A stretch of DNA of 64,000 nt from Rhabdornis inornatus (lineage: Eukaryota; Chordata; Aves; Passeriformes; Rhabdornithidae): the NCBI GenBank assembly GCA_013397075.1, contig VWZS01006721.1, forward strand, positions 2,272,896-2,336,895, written 5' to 3'. Each line of letters starts with the position of its first letter. Position 1 is the first letter of the stretch. The notes under the pieces were generated by a model, which saw only the letters and a list, made by a program, of their open reading frames with translations, did not search any database and was not told the origin of the DNA. Made by a program: the position numbers and the translations under genes. Of the stretch, positions 48,836 to 61,241 are shown piece by piece.

Positions 48836-49376
48836 CATGAGTCTGGCTGAGTGACCAGTTTGTTGCCTGTCTCTGGACCCGCTCCAGAACCTGAGTTTTC
48901 CTTCCTGAACAGAGAGGCCCAGAACTGGACACGGCACTCCAGGTGTGGCCTCACCAGTGCCCGGTTCAGGGGGACAATCCCTGCCCTGGTCCTGCTGGCC
49001 ACATTGTTTCTGAAACAGGCCAGGGTGCCATTGACCTTCTTGGCCACCTGGGCACTGCTTGCTCATGTTTGCTGGTGTCAAACAGCACCCACAGGTCCTT
49101 TTCCACTGGACCATTTCCCAGCCATTCATCCCTCAGACTGTGGTGCTGCCTGGAGTTGTTGTGACCCAGCTGCAACCTGACACTTGGTCTTGTGTAATCT
49201 CATGCTGTTGGCCTCAGCCCATTCCCTCTGCAAAGCCTTCCTACCCTCCAGCACATCAACACTCCCACCCAGCTTGGTGTCATCTGCAAATTTGCTAACG
49301 GTAGACTCAATCCTCTCACCTAGATCATTATTAAAGATATTAAACAGGACAAGAAACATGGACACCTCTCTGGTCT
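48836..49376 (-). mobile_element. CR1-type LINE fragment
   Basis: Minus-strand CR1 wording in order: CCAGGTGTGGCCTCACCAGT, ACCCACAGGTCCTTTTCCAC, CCCAGCTTGGTGTCATCTGC and AAATTTGCTAACGGTAGACT. The frame MSMFLVLFNIFNNDLGERIE and ADDTKLGGSVD (49126-49365) is the reverse-transcriptase domain tail (the ADDTKL motif), confirming a non-LTR reverse transcriptase origin. The frame is not intact. Confidence 0.9.
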
Positions 49377-49705
49377 TGTGCAGTCTGTTAAAGCTGCAGT
49401 TCCATCAGTGAAAATCTGTGCTTGAAATGCTCACTTTTCCTCACCCAAAGAACCAGTGCTTTACATACCTTATGCTTTGTGCTTGTACTTTGGTGCTGTG
49501 GGATGCTGTAACTCTAGCCCTCATTAACTCTAAACTATTTTCTGTGTATGTGGTGAAGTAAGATTGACAAAGACTACTCATCTAGACGAGGTTGAGGAAA
49601 AAAGGTTATTTTCAAATAGTTCCAACTAGTGAAGCTGCTGCTTTTGTCTGTATGCTTTGGATGAAGGACAAACAGCAGTTGGTGGGGCCAGACCAGTCCT
49701 GTAAT
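49377..49705. other. spacer between two CR1 fragments, nothing seen
   Basis: AT-rich, no feature recognised. Confidence 0.5.
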
Positions 49706-49945
49706 AGTCATGGAATATCTCAGGTTGGAAGGGTCCCATAAGGATCATCAAGTCCAATTCCCTGCTCCTTGCAGGACTATTTAAGACTAAACCATATGAC
49801 TAAGAGCATTATCCTGACACTCCTTGAACTCTGTCAGGCTTGGTGCCATGATCACTTCTCTGGGGAGCCTGTTCCACTGACCACTCACTTTCTCACTGGG
49901 CCACTCAGAATCTTTTCCTGATGTCCAGTCTGAACTCCCAGGAAG
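49706..49945 (-). mobile_element. CR1 LINE 3' fragment
   Basis: Starts at the CR1 3' terminus in reverse (GGAATATCTCAGGTTGGAAG and GGATCATCAAGTCCAATTCC) and runs back through GGGGAGCCTGTTCCACTGAC. It is a separate insertion from the neighbour at 48836, because the 3' tail lies to the right of that fragment's 5' part. Confidence 0.85.
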
Positions 49946-51685
49946 CAGGTTCAGCAAATGTTTGAGCAAAACAACTGTTAAGACGTACATTTAACCTAAT
50001 TTAAAACCCTCCTGTGGGTAGCAGGCACACCTGCTGGGTCTCAAATTTGTCTAGCTATACTTGTTCACGTTTGTCTTGTCTTCACCAAGTATTGTCAGTT
50101 GCTGTATTTTCTTTTAAAACAAGCTTCTTGGTAAATATTTCCTCTCTGATGAAATAGTTTAGTGATGACTGGATATTGCTTAGTTTTTCCTCTCAGTATG
50201 CCTTACCAAATGTTTCAGCTCCATGTTGTTTCCATTGTGTTCTACTGCTAATGTATTTCTTGTGCAAGATGGTATTTTTTTCACTAGCAATTTGCTGACC
50301 CTTTTTCCAGTATCTCCTAATTTTTCTCACGAACCATACTTCAGAGACTGCAGGAAATTCCTAATTATGGTTAGACATAGCATTGACTAGTTCCTTAGAA
50401 GCTTCCAGGGTCAGCTCAGATGATTTTTCAACCATGCTCTGAAACATTTTTTACATTTTTCAGGTTTCAATTTTTCAGCCAGTTACTTATGTTTGCTTTA
50501 TTATATAGATTTAATCTAAAGATTAGCATGAATGCAAGAGCACTGATGATTTCTGTAATAGAGATGGGACAAGTAATTTTGAAAATTAAGTGAGCAGTTC
50601 AGGTATCCATGATGCAGGTCTACCTAAAGCCATTTGCTTGTGTGAATACCAGTCTTAGTGTGACACTTTGTGAAGGATAAATCAGAAGAAAACAATTCAG
50701 CATACTTCAGTAAATTCTAATATCTGTGTTTTACTACATCTCTTCAGAACTGTGGATGATCTCGCCTCCAGCTTGCTGAGGCACAAAGGTACTTCTAATT
50801 ACTGAGGAAAATGAATGTCAGTGTGGTGTTGTGAGCTAGGGAGGCTTTCAGCAGTCATGTTTGAGCTGTAAATTCTTTTAAAAATTTGGTTTACCCTTCT
50901 CTTTCTTTAAAGCTGAGGTAAACCTTTACCTCCTTGGAGACACTGATATGAAGCAGATTCAGGCTGTGGCTCAGATGTTGGTATTTTGTCAGTTTTCTTA
51001 CAGTGAAAATTGCAATGTAGATAATAGTACGGATAAAAAGAGAATTTCCAAAATTTTACACAGACAACCATCGAATGCTGATTTGCAGAGCACAGCTTAA
51101 GATATGCTCTGTAGTGTCTCTCTCTTTGTGTGAGTTTCTGTCTGACCCTTCTGAAGTCACTCAGCTCAAAATGGCCAGCGGATGGATTCTGCTGGTAAAG
51201 TCAAGCAGAGGAATGGCACTATTGCATTCATATGTGTGCCAGCAGCTCAGCTGAACTACCAGACATCAGTGTCAGCACCTCTGAGGTGCTCTGTGTGGTG
51301 GTGCTGATGGAGGGAGCCCTTTGTGCTGTAAAAGAAGTGGATCATAAAAATTACATGTGACAGCCAGTAGGGAAACTCAGCTATTGCAGAGGCCCTATGC
51401 AAGGCTGAGTAATGCTGAATAACACTGGTGAAATATTGCTGCTGATACAAACAAGAGGCCTGGATGCTGGTCTTGCAGATACTTGTCTGTATATTCTTTT
51501 TACTATAAAGAAGTAATTTATCTACAGGAATAGCCTCAAATGTGGCTGGAAGAGATCTGCAACAAATGGCCCAGAATCCGTGTGTTGATGTGAATGTGTG
51601 CGTGGAGTTTAGTCTAATTAGCAAACACACAGTGTAGCATGTTACGGCAATTATTGCCTGTAAAGGAAACCATGGCCACTGAATG

Positions 51686-51697
51686 TTTTTTTTTTTT
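51686..51697. repeat. T12 homopolymer
   Basis: Twelve consecutive T residues, not tied to a recognisable element. Confidence 0.9.
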
Positions 51698-54600
51698 CAC
51701 CATCTGGAAGGTGAGGACATAACTTGAGCTATTGTTTTGCTAATACCTGTGAAAGCTAAGACAGAACACATAATAAATGAAAAAGATTTTGTGGGAATCT
51801 TGCCAGTGTTGTCTGTTTCTTGGAAAATGGTAAAGGAGTGTGTTTACCTTTTTTTGGTAAGGGACTTTAGGCTGGCAGAAATATTAGCTGTAATTTTCCA
51901 TTAAATGTTGCTTGAAGTTGGAAGAAGAAGGAAAATGGAGAGTTCCAATATCAAGGAATGCCCAGATCACATCATGCAGACTGCGAAGTTCTTAGGTTAT
52001 TTTAGGTCATAAAGCTACATACGATTATGTTCTAGTTAAACCCCCTAAAATCAGCTATTGAAATAGGCTTACTGCTGTGTTACCACTGATAAGGCAATTT
52101 CCATTGTAGGAATCTGTACTAATTAAAGGTACTGAGCTTTTAGGGGAGCTTAAATGTGATAGAGATCCCTTACAGAAGAACTTAAAATAAGAATGGTAAT
52201 GATGGATCTAGAAACATAGAGATGAAGAATAGGTGGAAATACTTTTGATGGATATCTGAAATATTAGATCATTGTTATAAGGGAAAAAAAAGTGGGGAGG
52301 AGTGTCTGTGGGAGAAACATTTTCTGCATTTAACAGATAACAATTTGCATGGCACTCTGAGTATTGGATTTTCATCCTAGCTAAGGCCAACTTATAAATT
52401 GCTGTCAGTGCTATCAGAAATATGAATTTTTGGCTCCTCAGTGAAAAGTTGTGTCAGATGTTCTTCCTGACCACAACAGCCATGCTTTGGTGCTTGGCAT
52501 AGCAGAGCTTGCGTACTGTTCCAACAGCATCCCTAGACTCCGAGATCCTGTTTGCATTTTCTTCAAGCAGCACTGGATGTTCAGAGTGAACAGGATGATG
52601 AACTCATTGTCATTGAGTAAATGGACAACCAAATTATGTCCAGAACATAATTACATTGCTGTAACATATGCTTTTATTTTAAGAATAGTCTTTTACCTGT
52701 GCTGCTCTTTCATGACACAGACAGAAGAGAACCTTATCTGAAAGTCTGCATGATGCACTGAATTGTTTAATCCATTTTAGAGTAAGGGCAGAACTGCTGT
52801 GCAGAGCAGTGCTTTAGCATGCGGTACAGAATGTATGTATTGTCTTTACAGCTTCTGTTGTAAGCATTTTGCTTGTTTGTGCATGGCCCCAGGGTGGCAT
52901 GTGGCTAAGAGAGCAATATACCTGTCTAGGAAATAACTGTTTCCTATTTCCCAAAGCCCAAAAGCAGAAAAATGAAGTTTTTTCCTGAAGAATTATGGCT
53001 GCATTTGTACTGGCTTTTAAAGTTGACTTTTCTGTGTGTCTGTAGCAAAAGAATACACTGCCTGTGTTGACAGGGGGGCTATAGCATTCAGGAGGAATGC
53101 TGAACTGTTAAGTTGTATAAATGAGTAACGTCTTGCAACAGTTGGCCTTGACAGCCTTACACTTTCTTAGGCGGATTTACAATCATCTAATATTTGCACA
53201 CCTCCTTTCAACACTTAAAGCATCAGCTTCTCTTTTGTCACCATAAATCTAGGGCTATTCTTTCAGGAGGAAGTTCCCCCCCCAGTGATTTCAGTGACCT
53301 GAAATGCTAGGTGAGATGGCTGCACCTTTAATGAGAGGGATATTTCTTAGTTCATCACCAGCTCTGTTATAAGAGAACATTTGTGCTCTTATTTGGTCAA
53401 CAAGAGTCTCATAATAGCAATTTCAGATAGAAAAGAGCTGAATGCTGAAGCTTAGCTTTAATTAAGTGTGCTACATCTAGCTTAGCTTCTCTAACAGGCT
53501 TAGATGAAAAAATACCAAATAATTAAAGGGATAAAGTAGAGTAATGACTAGGAATTATAACAAAGAACCAAGTCTGGTTTCTTTTAATCATGAAATGGTT
53601 TTCTTTTTTTGTGTGTAGAGCATTTCAGTCCTTGTGGCTCAGTTCACACAGCTGAAGAAAAAAAATTGTTATAACGCTTCTAAAGAAGTGAAAAATAGTT
53701 GACAGAAACCTTACAAGACCTTTTATTTTTTATGTCGCCACAGAGGAAAGCATGATATGGTGATGGGTATGGATGAATTTTTGAAAGCTTAGCACTTAGA
53801 TGGTTGCTGCAAGGACAATTACAGTTGCTGTGGGTTTGATCACAAAGAAATCTGGAAATTTTTTATGGTTCTGTGACAATGCAAATTGTGATAATTTGTT
53901 ACCAGGACTCTCACACTGTAGTTTTCACATTCACTCCTTCATAGTGCAGCTGAAAATTGCAAAAAAAAAATGTTAAACAAAAACCTCCAAATCAGTATCA
54001 GTTGTAGCTAAAAGCATCGTTGAAATACTACAACTCCCAAGAATTTAGAGAGCGTGGAGCAACACCATGATTTGAGTCAGATATTTCCAGGCTCTGGACA
54101 GTGGACTGCTTCTAATCTTTCCTCTTTGTTATCCAAATGTTAATTTCATGCTCTGTAAAGTTGCTGTGAGATGCTAATTATTACCTCATGGTCAGCTTTG
54201 GACCAGCTCCGATAGTGCTGTGGTCCCAATAGTTTGTAGGAGCATAAAATGTACTCTAGTGCTTTTTTCCACCAAACTAAGCTCTTGCAAGGAACACATC
54301 TTCATGCTAGTGCTCCCACTGTATTACAGTATTCTAAGCAAAAAATTCCCAAAGGAAAGGCACACTTCAAAGAAGCTGAGCAAGGGGTGATGAAACACAG
54401 ATGCTATTGTAGGGCAAGATTCCATTTAAAAAAAAGAACACCATCAAGAGAAGCTCAGCAGCATGGATTCAGCCTTTTTCTTATTTTTCCATTCTCCTGG
54501 TAGTCAGATAATTGCAGTAGCTATTTAAGTATGTACTATGTCTTTCTATTTTGTCCTGAGGAAATCGGAGAGGGCTAAGAAACAGAGGGATAGTCCAAAG

Positions 54601-56613
54601 GAAAATGAACAATGGAATAGCACAGAGGGAAGTCACTGTCTACTTAATTTCACTCTGCTGCAAACTGTTGAGGGCTCAATAGTTTGACAACAATGACAGA
54701 GCTGTCATCAGTCTCCACTGTCAAACCTTTGACTTGTGCTTTAACTAGTCCACCAGTGGCAAAGTAAACAGGAGGTTGTGACCAAGTAATGTGTTATGTC
54801 TTGTGACAAAGCTGAGATACACAGAACACTGCAGTTGTACAAAGAATCATGAAAATATAAAGAAAAGGATCCCAGATGAAACTGAGGACATGTTTTTTAT
54901 TTGCTTAGGAGTTAATTGTAGTTTATTGCTTTTTTTGCCTTGTGTGTGGCTGAATTTAAATGCCCTTATGCACCAGCAATTTGCTAAATTTATGCAGCTG
55001 AAAAACTTAGTTATGTGTGGAGCTTGGTGTGGCTTATTTCTAGTGATAAAGGGGAAGATCTAGTGTGAGGTTTTTCAGCACCTCGGGCTGTAATTGTCAC
55101 CGGTGTGTGTTCTCATTTAATGAGGCATTCAGTACTTTATCACAGAAATGGGAGACTTGTGCACAGTTTGTACCATTGAAATAATTGTCAAACGTGTTCA
55201 TGCTTGGCAGCTGAATGTTAACCTGTGGTGACCTGTCATGATGAAGCAAACAGCTGTCTTTGCTTGACATGTTGGAAAAGAATATGTTTTATTTTTGTTA
55301 CAGGTTCAGAAATATCAATTAAGTGTTGGAAATGTGCTTGAGGCTATGAAATGGCCACTTTCATCTAAGGTTCCTTGTTGTTTGGACTTGTTCAAGTGGT
55401 GAAGTTTGGTATGGCCCCTTGTGGGGATAGCCTGAATAGAATAACTGTATTTTAGACAAGAATTACTGTTTTCATCAATACACCTTATCATTGAGGCATA
55501 GGTTTGCACTTAGGTCCATTTCCATGTTCTTGTCCTTTTTGCTTTGTCACTGGATTTATTTCACAAGGCAGAAATGATACAATACTTATGGAAGTGATGT
55601 TACACACTGGAAGCGTGAGTTGTGTGGAAAGAGGCAGGAACCAACTGCCCTGAACATCTCAGATTGGCCTGGGAATCTTGGGTTTGGTGAAAGGAGAGTG
55701 AGAAGATTGGGAAATTTTGAGTCTTAGAAAAAATGGTGTGTGATTAAGGTTTTGAGAGACCACAGGTATGTAAGTTGTATCAGTGGCTTATGTGGTTTTC
55801 TGGGATTTCTGCTGTAATGCAGCAATTTTTAAATTTTAGGAAAGAAAAGTGGGATCTACAGAGAAAAGACTGAAGAGGGGTGTGAAGGAAAAAAACATTG
55901 AAAGGGTCCAGGTGACATTGTAAACCATCAGGCCATGTCTAAGTGCTTTATCATGTCACTAAAAATTCCCTTTTCTAGTTTAGTTTATATGCTTCATGGA
56001 AATTGAAAATCTGGCCTTGAAATATATTTAGACATCTCTCAGGATTTATGGTCTGATATTACAGTAATATTTTTTTTCCCTGGGCTTGACAAACACCTCC
56101 CAAAAAACCCCTCAGCCACCTCAAACCACTGGATCTTTCAATCCTATTCTTGCCAGTGAAATAAAAATCTTTTTATTTGATAGGAAAGCTGCTAAGTAAA
56201 AGTACCCAAAGCAAATCAATCCTTCCTAAAAAATCTGGAAACAAAATGGAATTAGATATTGAATTGTGGCCATCCTGCCCATATTAGGAAATCAATTGCA
56301 GCTTTTCAGAAGCCAATCTATTTAAAAGTCAATTAAATTGTTTACTTTTCTATCCATGGCATCTCTTTCCTGTCTATTGCATTCTGTCACAGTTATCACT
56401 GGTTGCATCTCACCCCATGCTCATAACAAAATGTATCATACATCATCTCACACACAAAATGTTTGGATTTTCCATTAAAAGTGAACAACCAATATAAAAT
56501 AAATGCTCGCTTTCAGCCTGGAAATAATATAAACAGTTATTATTTGACAATAATATTCACAAAAGCAACTCAGAGAATTACTGACATCTCAGCCTGTACC
56601 ATCAAGTATTTTA

Positions 56614-56648
56614 CATTTTACAAGTATTTACAAAATACTTGTAAAATG
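56614..56648. repeat. perfect inverted repeat, 16-bp arms, 3-base loop
   Basis: Arm CATTTTACAAGTATTT (56614-56629), loop ACA, then its exact reverse complement (56633-56648). Confidence 0.97.
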
Positions 56649-57235
56649 AGATTGCAGACTAAAATTCTGTAACAGTATATTATAAGGTAAAGACCTGGTG
56701 AGTTTGCCTTACAATCTGTAAAGTTTTCCTGTGGACTGCTCCTGGTAATGTGAATGCTAATGGCTGTCTTTTCAGCTTTGAGTGATGAAGGTTAAGCAAG
56801 GACAAAAAGCTCTTCATTCTCCTAAAAAGATTTTCATGCTCTGTGATGTCACTGTAGTTTAGTTTGCTTTTTCTTCCCCAGGAAATGTCCAACTGATTAA
56901 TGTAATTACATTTTACTAAAATCAACTGTGATTCACTAATATTAGATTTTTGCTTTACTACTTCATCTTATGAAGCCAAAGCTTATAATTCACCCTCCCA
57001 GTTCTTCCCTTTACCTGTCCTGTATTTCTTATCCCGATGTTCAGTGTAATTAATAGAAACGTTTCCTGCTACAGAGAAAGGTCTGCAGGTGGTGTGCAAG
57101 AGCATTTAACCTTTGAGTTCATTGGAGACAGGGTGATGGATAAAGTGATTCAAAATATTTGTAAAGTAGCATTAAAGTAGCAACAGTGCAGTGCATTTTG
57201 GCAGGAGACACCAGGCCTATCTAGCAGTACATATC

Positions 57236-57265
57236 TGACTGAGCAGATATGATTCTGCTCAGTCA
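57236..57265. repeat. perfect inverted repeat, 12-bp arms, 6-base loop
   Basis: Arm TGACTGAGCAGA (57236-57247), loop TATGAT, arm TCTGCTCAGTCA (57254-57265). An ATGATTCTGCT direct repeat overlaps it (57249 and 57267). Confidence 0.97.
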
Positions 57266-58248
57266 ATGATTCTGCTTTCTCCTCTAAACCCTGATCTGTG
57301 TTCTGGATATCCATTTCCTCTTTGGGAGCCTCTTCCTATGTCCTTTTTCATGCCAGTATCATTTTAATAATCAGGGAGTTGCTGCAGGTAGATGCCCACA
57401 GATAGGTCAGTGAAGCACTCTGGTGTATTTTAGTAGGGTTTTTATTGCCCTCCTGCAGCATATAGCTCGTTCATAGGCTTTGATGGAGTTTAGTCACTGA
57501 GTCCACTTCTCATTTGCTCTTTTGAGACTGTTCACCCTACAAAGTGGGACCAATACTGCATTACTTTTTACTTCCCTTTTCCAGACCATCTACATCACAC
57601 CAAATATGGAAAAAAATGAGTTGTCTCTGATTTTTATGGTCTGGGTAAAAGTTGGCAAGGCATTATTTACTTGTGCTCTATACAGTTACTTGAAGAAGCG
57701 TTTCCTGATCTGTCAAGATGGGATTCACAGTCCAAATTCCTCTTTACTTTGCTTCCAGTGCAATGAGTGGGTGACTTCATCCTGTTTCCCTGCAGCAGAA
57801 AATACAGAAAATAAAATCCTGTGCCAGAACCTTTGAGAACTAAGACTGGGTATCCTACACGCATATAAGGTTTTTGTTGCTTCCTAATGGAAGCACAACA
57901 TGATGGGCATTGTAGCAACAGAGAGTCATTGTCCTGGAGAGCTTAAGTTGAAACAGATGTGTTAGAAGTGGGGGAGGAAGAAGAAAGACACAGAATAGCA
58001 GCATGGGTTTCCCAGATTTGCTTGGCTGGCAGAAACTTGGACTAGACCTCAAATCTCAAGGCCCCTAGCTCATTGCTTTTTTTGGGCTGGATCCTGCTCT
58101 CTGTTTATACCACTTATGACATCTGCCTCATTTTTGAGACTTGCCAGGTAGGTTGAAGAAAGAAATTAACAGGACGTTACCACTGCAATATCCCTAAGCT
58201 CCCAAAACCACAATTACAAATTTTTTTGAAGGGGGAGAAGTAACAGTG

Positions 58249-58288
58249 GTTTTTTGTTTGGGTTTTGGTTTTTTTATTTTTTTTTTTT
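58249..58288. repeat. T-rich low-complexity tract
   Basis: Mostly T with scattered G and A over 40 bases, ending in TTTTTTTAG. It resembles a polypyrimidine tract plus AG, but no open exon follows. Confidence 0.8.
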
Positions 58289-60001
58289 AGCATCCAGTTT
58301 TGCTGAAATATTCCAGTTACAGGATTGACTATGCATGACTTGTAGGCAAGCATCAGGTAGGAATGATGATTTTACAGTCTGGGATGCATTTTCCTACTCT
58401 GAATTTTTTAGCTCTGTTATCATGTTAGCAGTATAGCAGCTTGCTGGGAGTGGCAGGGAAGCCAATCACAAGAGTATTGCATTTTCTGTTGCTTCTGGTC
58501 CCCAAGGTCTGGCAAGCAGGAAGCCTCTGGTTGCTACAAAGCCCTGGTCTGTGTTTGACAGCTTGGTTCTGGCTGAGAGCTGGCAAGAGTTTTGGCAGCC
58601 TCTCTGAAAGGGATTTGAATCCCACTGTGGGCTTAATGGTAGATGCAGTGTGATCTGGTTCCACAGAAAGTTTCGTTCCTTGTGTAACCAATTACATTTT
58701 CTTCCTGCTCCTCAGTCTGTATTGTTTGATCACAATCAGATGGGTGATGGGGGCTTGGGTGATTGAGGGGAGCTTGGGTGAAATAGGGCTCAGGAAGTAT
58801 TATCATCACACCGCTCCTCTGTCACTTACAGGGACTAGTCTGTCATTTATTTTTGGCTGACGGCAAGAGTTTTCCCTCAGAGGCAGAGATTCACAAAATA
58901 CAACCTCATGGGCATTTATTGTAACATCCTGGCCTGGGGCAGGGGAAGTGACTTACCAGGAAAAAGGGTTAAAAAGAGAAAGTTTTAACTTGTTAGTGCT
59001 TGGAATTTCCTGTGAAAGGCTTGGTGTAGATGAGGCATATGATGCTATTCCTCTATCAGCTGCTGTTTGCATGGAAAATGCTCCTTGCAGGTCCCTTTGT
59101 AAGTGGACAATTTGTTTGTTTGCTGCTGCCTAAAAGTCTGTCTGAACTGCTTCTCTCTAAATGGAGATAAAGAGATCTCTAATAGCAAAGAGAGGATTGG
59201 AAGAGACACATGAGGTTGCAGAGGTGATCAGACACATAAGGAAAGGAAACCTGAAAGTACTTTCTGAAGTGTAATTTTGGCTTAGTATTATTTATCTGGT
59301 TGTTTAGTCTCACTTGCTAGCTGTTGGGATTTAGTATGCATTCTTATCCATTAGTTACTGTTCCCCCATACCTGATGCAGACAGTGATGCACAGTGCAAG
59401 GCAGGTGTGAATCAGTGGGAGCCTCTGCCAGATCACTCCCTTTTTTTTCAGCATTTCCTGTAGAGCCTAAATGCTGGAGTTGTGTATTGGCTTAGAAATG
59501 CTCCTGTCTTCAAAGAGTGAAAGGTGTCGGCTTCCCTCACAACGAGAAAAACTGCATGACCAAGGCCTTCTGGAAGCAGCTGTGAGTTTCTTAATTTTGG
59601 AGATACCAGGTGTGATCTCAGTTTTTTGGATCTGGATGTCTGCCACAGGAGCCTTCTTCCACAGCACTGAAGAAGCTGGGGAGCAGCAAGTGTTTGACTG
59701 TTGAAGCTTGGTTGTGAGGGGCAAACAACAGCCTTGGTGCTTGTGGCATGTACTGCAAAAATTAGATTAAATTAAAAATGAAAAACCCAACAACCCAATA
59801 TAACCTGTATGCCAGCCCCTTTATATATGTATTTAATACAGAATTCACCAGCTCTGGTTAAATTACATGACGAAATAGTGGGCCAAGAAATGAGGGGTGT
59901 GCTTGTCAGCCGTCCTGGGTAACACTGCATTGAAGTAGTAATCCCCACTGTTTTTGTGTCTCTAAAGCATTATTCTGAGTAGTTAAGGAAGGGAAGCATT
60001 T

Positions 60002-60017
60002 TTTCTTCTAGAAGAAA
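60002..60017. promoter_or_regulatory. 16-bp palindrome with heat-shock-element geometry
   Basis: TTTCTTCTAGAAGAAA is self-complementary and contains TTCnnGAA, the two-unit core of a heat shock element. Function is inferred from the motif only. Confidence 0.25.
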
Positions 60018-61220
60018 TAGCCTTAATTACCTCATTGTTACAAGAAGTGACCCGTTTCGTTTCTGTGGCTGCTTGCCTAGAGGAGGAGGTCGTTTGCCAT
60101 GACACTTTGATAAAACCTCTGGAATTAAAAACTTTGAGTACACAGGTCATCAGGCATACATTAGATTCTGGAAAATACTCATAAAACTAAATGAGGCATG
60201 TGGAGATGAGTGCAGCAGCCTTTATTGCCATGATTAGGTATCCAGTTATGTTGCTTCATTTGTCTCTCTGATTTCACGTAGCCTCTGCTCGTGGCATCAC
60301 CTCCACTCTCACTGCATCTATTCTGTGTCATGTTGAGGAAATTGTGACAGGGGCTGAAGATAGACCTCTGTGGCAAGTAGAATATAGATGCTTTAAAACA
60401 TTCAAAGGTAAAAATCCTGCTCTTGTTGGCAGAGTTATTCTTGGGTAAAAAAGGTCTTGATGAAGAGGGGAGTATCCATAGGGAGCTCTAAAAGGAAAAA
60501 GAACAGATGACAATGGTATTGCAAGAGAAACCCAAGAGCTAGTTGAGGGTTTTTTTTCTGCTGAAAGGTTGTTATTAAGCACCTGGAAGGCATAAAATGC
60601 ATCTCAAGTACCCGGAGTCAATTGACTGGCCTTGAAAACAGCTTGTATGTGGGAGAAGAATGGACAGTTACTAGAATGGCTTTTATGTATAGGATAGCTG
60701 AAAGTGGTTCCTATTTATGCTTCATGCAAAGGGAGTGTGCTGAGTGGCAAATGGGGCTTTTCGACTCTAAAGGTAAAAGCCTTACTTTTGCTATTAAAAT
60801 CAAATGGCTCAAGAGCTCTCCCTAGTATTTTGAACTGAATGCCACTGTTTGAGATGGAAGTCTCTATCAGTTGTGCCTCAGGATGCATCCAAAAAAAAGG
60901 GAGAGAAATTACTTTGGACTGCTGTGTTTTCTGCTAGCTTAATCTATTGGTAGAATTATCTGTTGCTTGAATCACCAGTTGGAATTTGAAGGCTTTAATT
61001 GGGAGATCCTAAGGCTTTCCTTACCTGTAGTTCCTGTGAAATGCATGATGAGGAATGGCAAACACTGCTGCAGCTTTGAGTGCTCAGCTTCCCAGTACTC
61101 CAGGGGTAACCAAGTTTACCATGAAAATAATTGGGGTCAGAAATCCACAAATATGAATGGGATTGCATCCTATCTTTTCCGATGAGATAGATCTCATCTT
61201 CTGGCTTTACTCTGTAAGTC

Positions 61221-61241
61221 TCTGGTCTTAGTAAGACCAGA
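61221..61241. repeat. perfect inverted repeat, 10-bp arms, 1-base loop
   Basis: Arm TCTGGTCTTA (61221-61230), central G, arm TAAGACCAGA (61232-61241). Confidence 0.97.

Noticed and set aside
48851..49180. Plus-strand frames of 109 and 73 codons
   Set aside because: They are antisense to the CR1 reverse-transcriptase fragment at 48836-49376.
51256..51630. 124-codon minus-strand frame
   Set aside because: His/Ser/Tyr-rich without a domain, and no splice or promoter context; treated as chance.
58249..58288. Polypyrimidine tract plus AG as a splice acceptor
   Set aside because: No open, protein-like exon follows it in any frame, so it is treated as low-complexity DNA.
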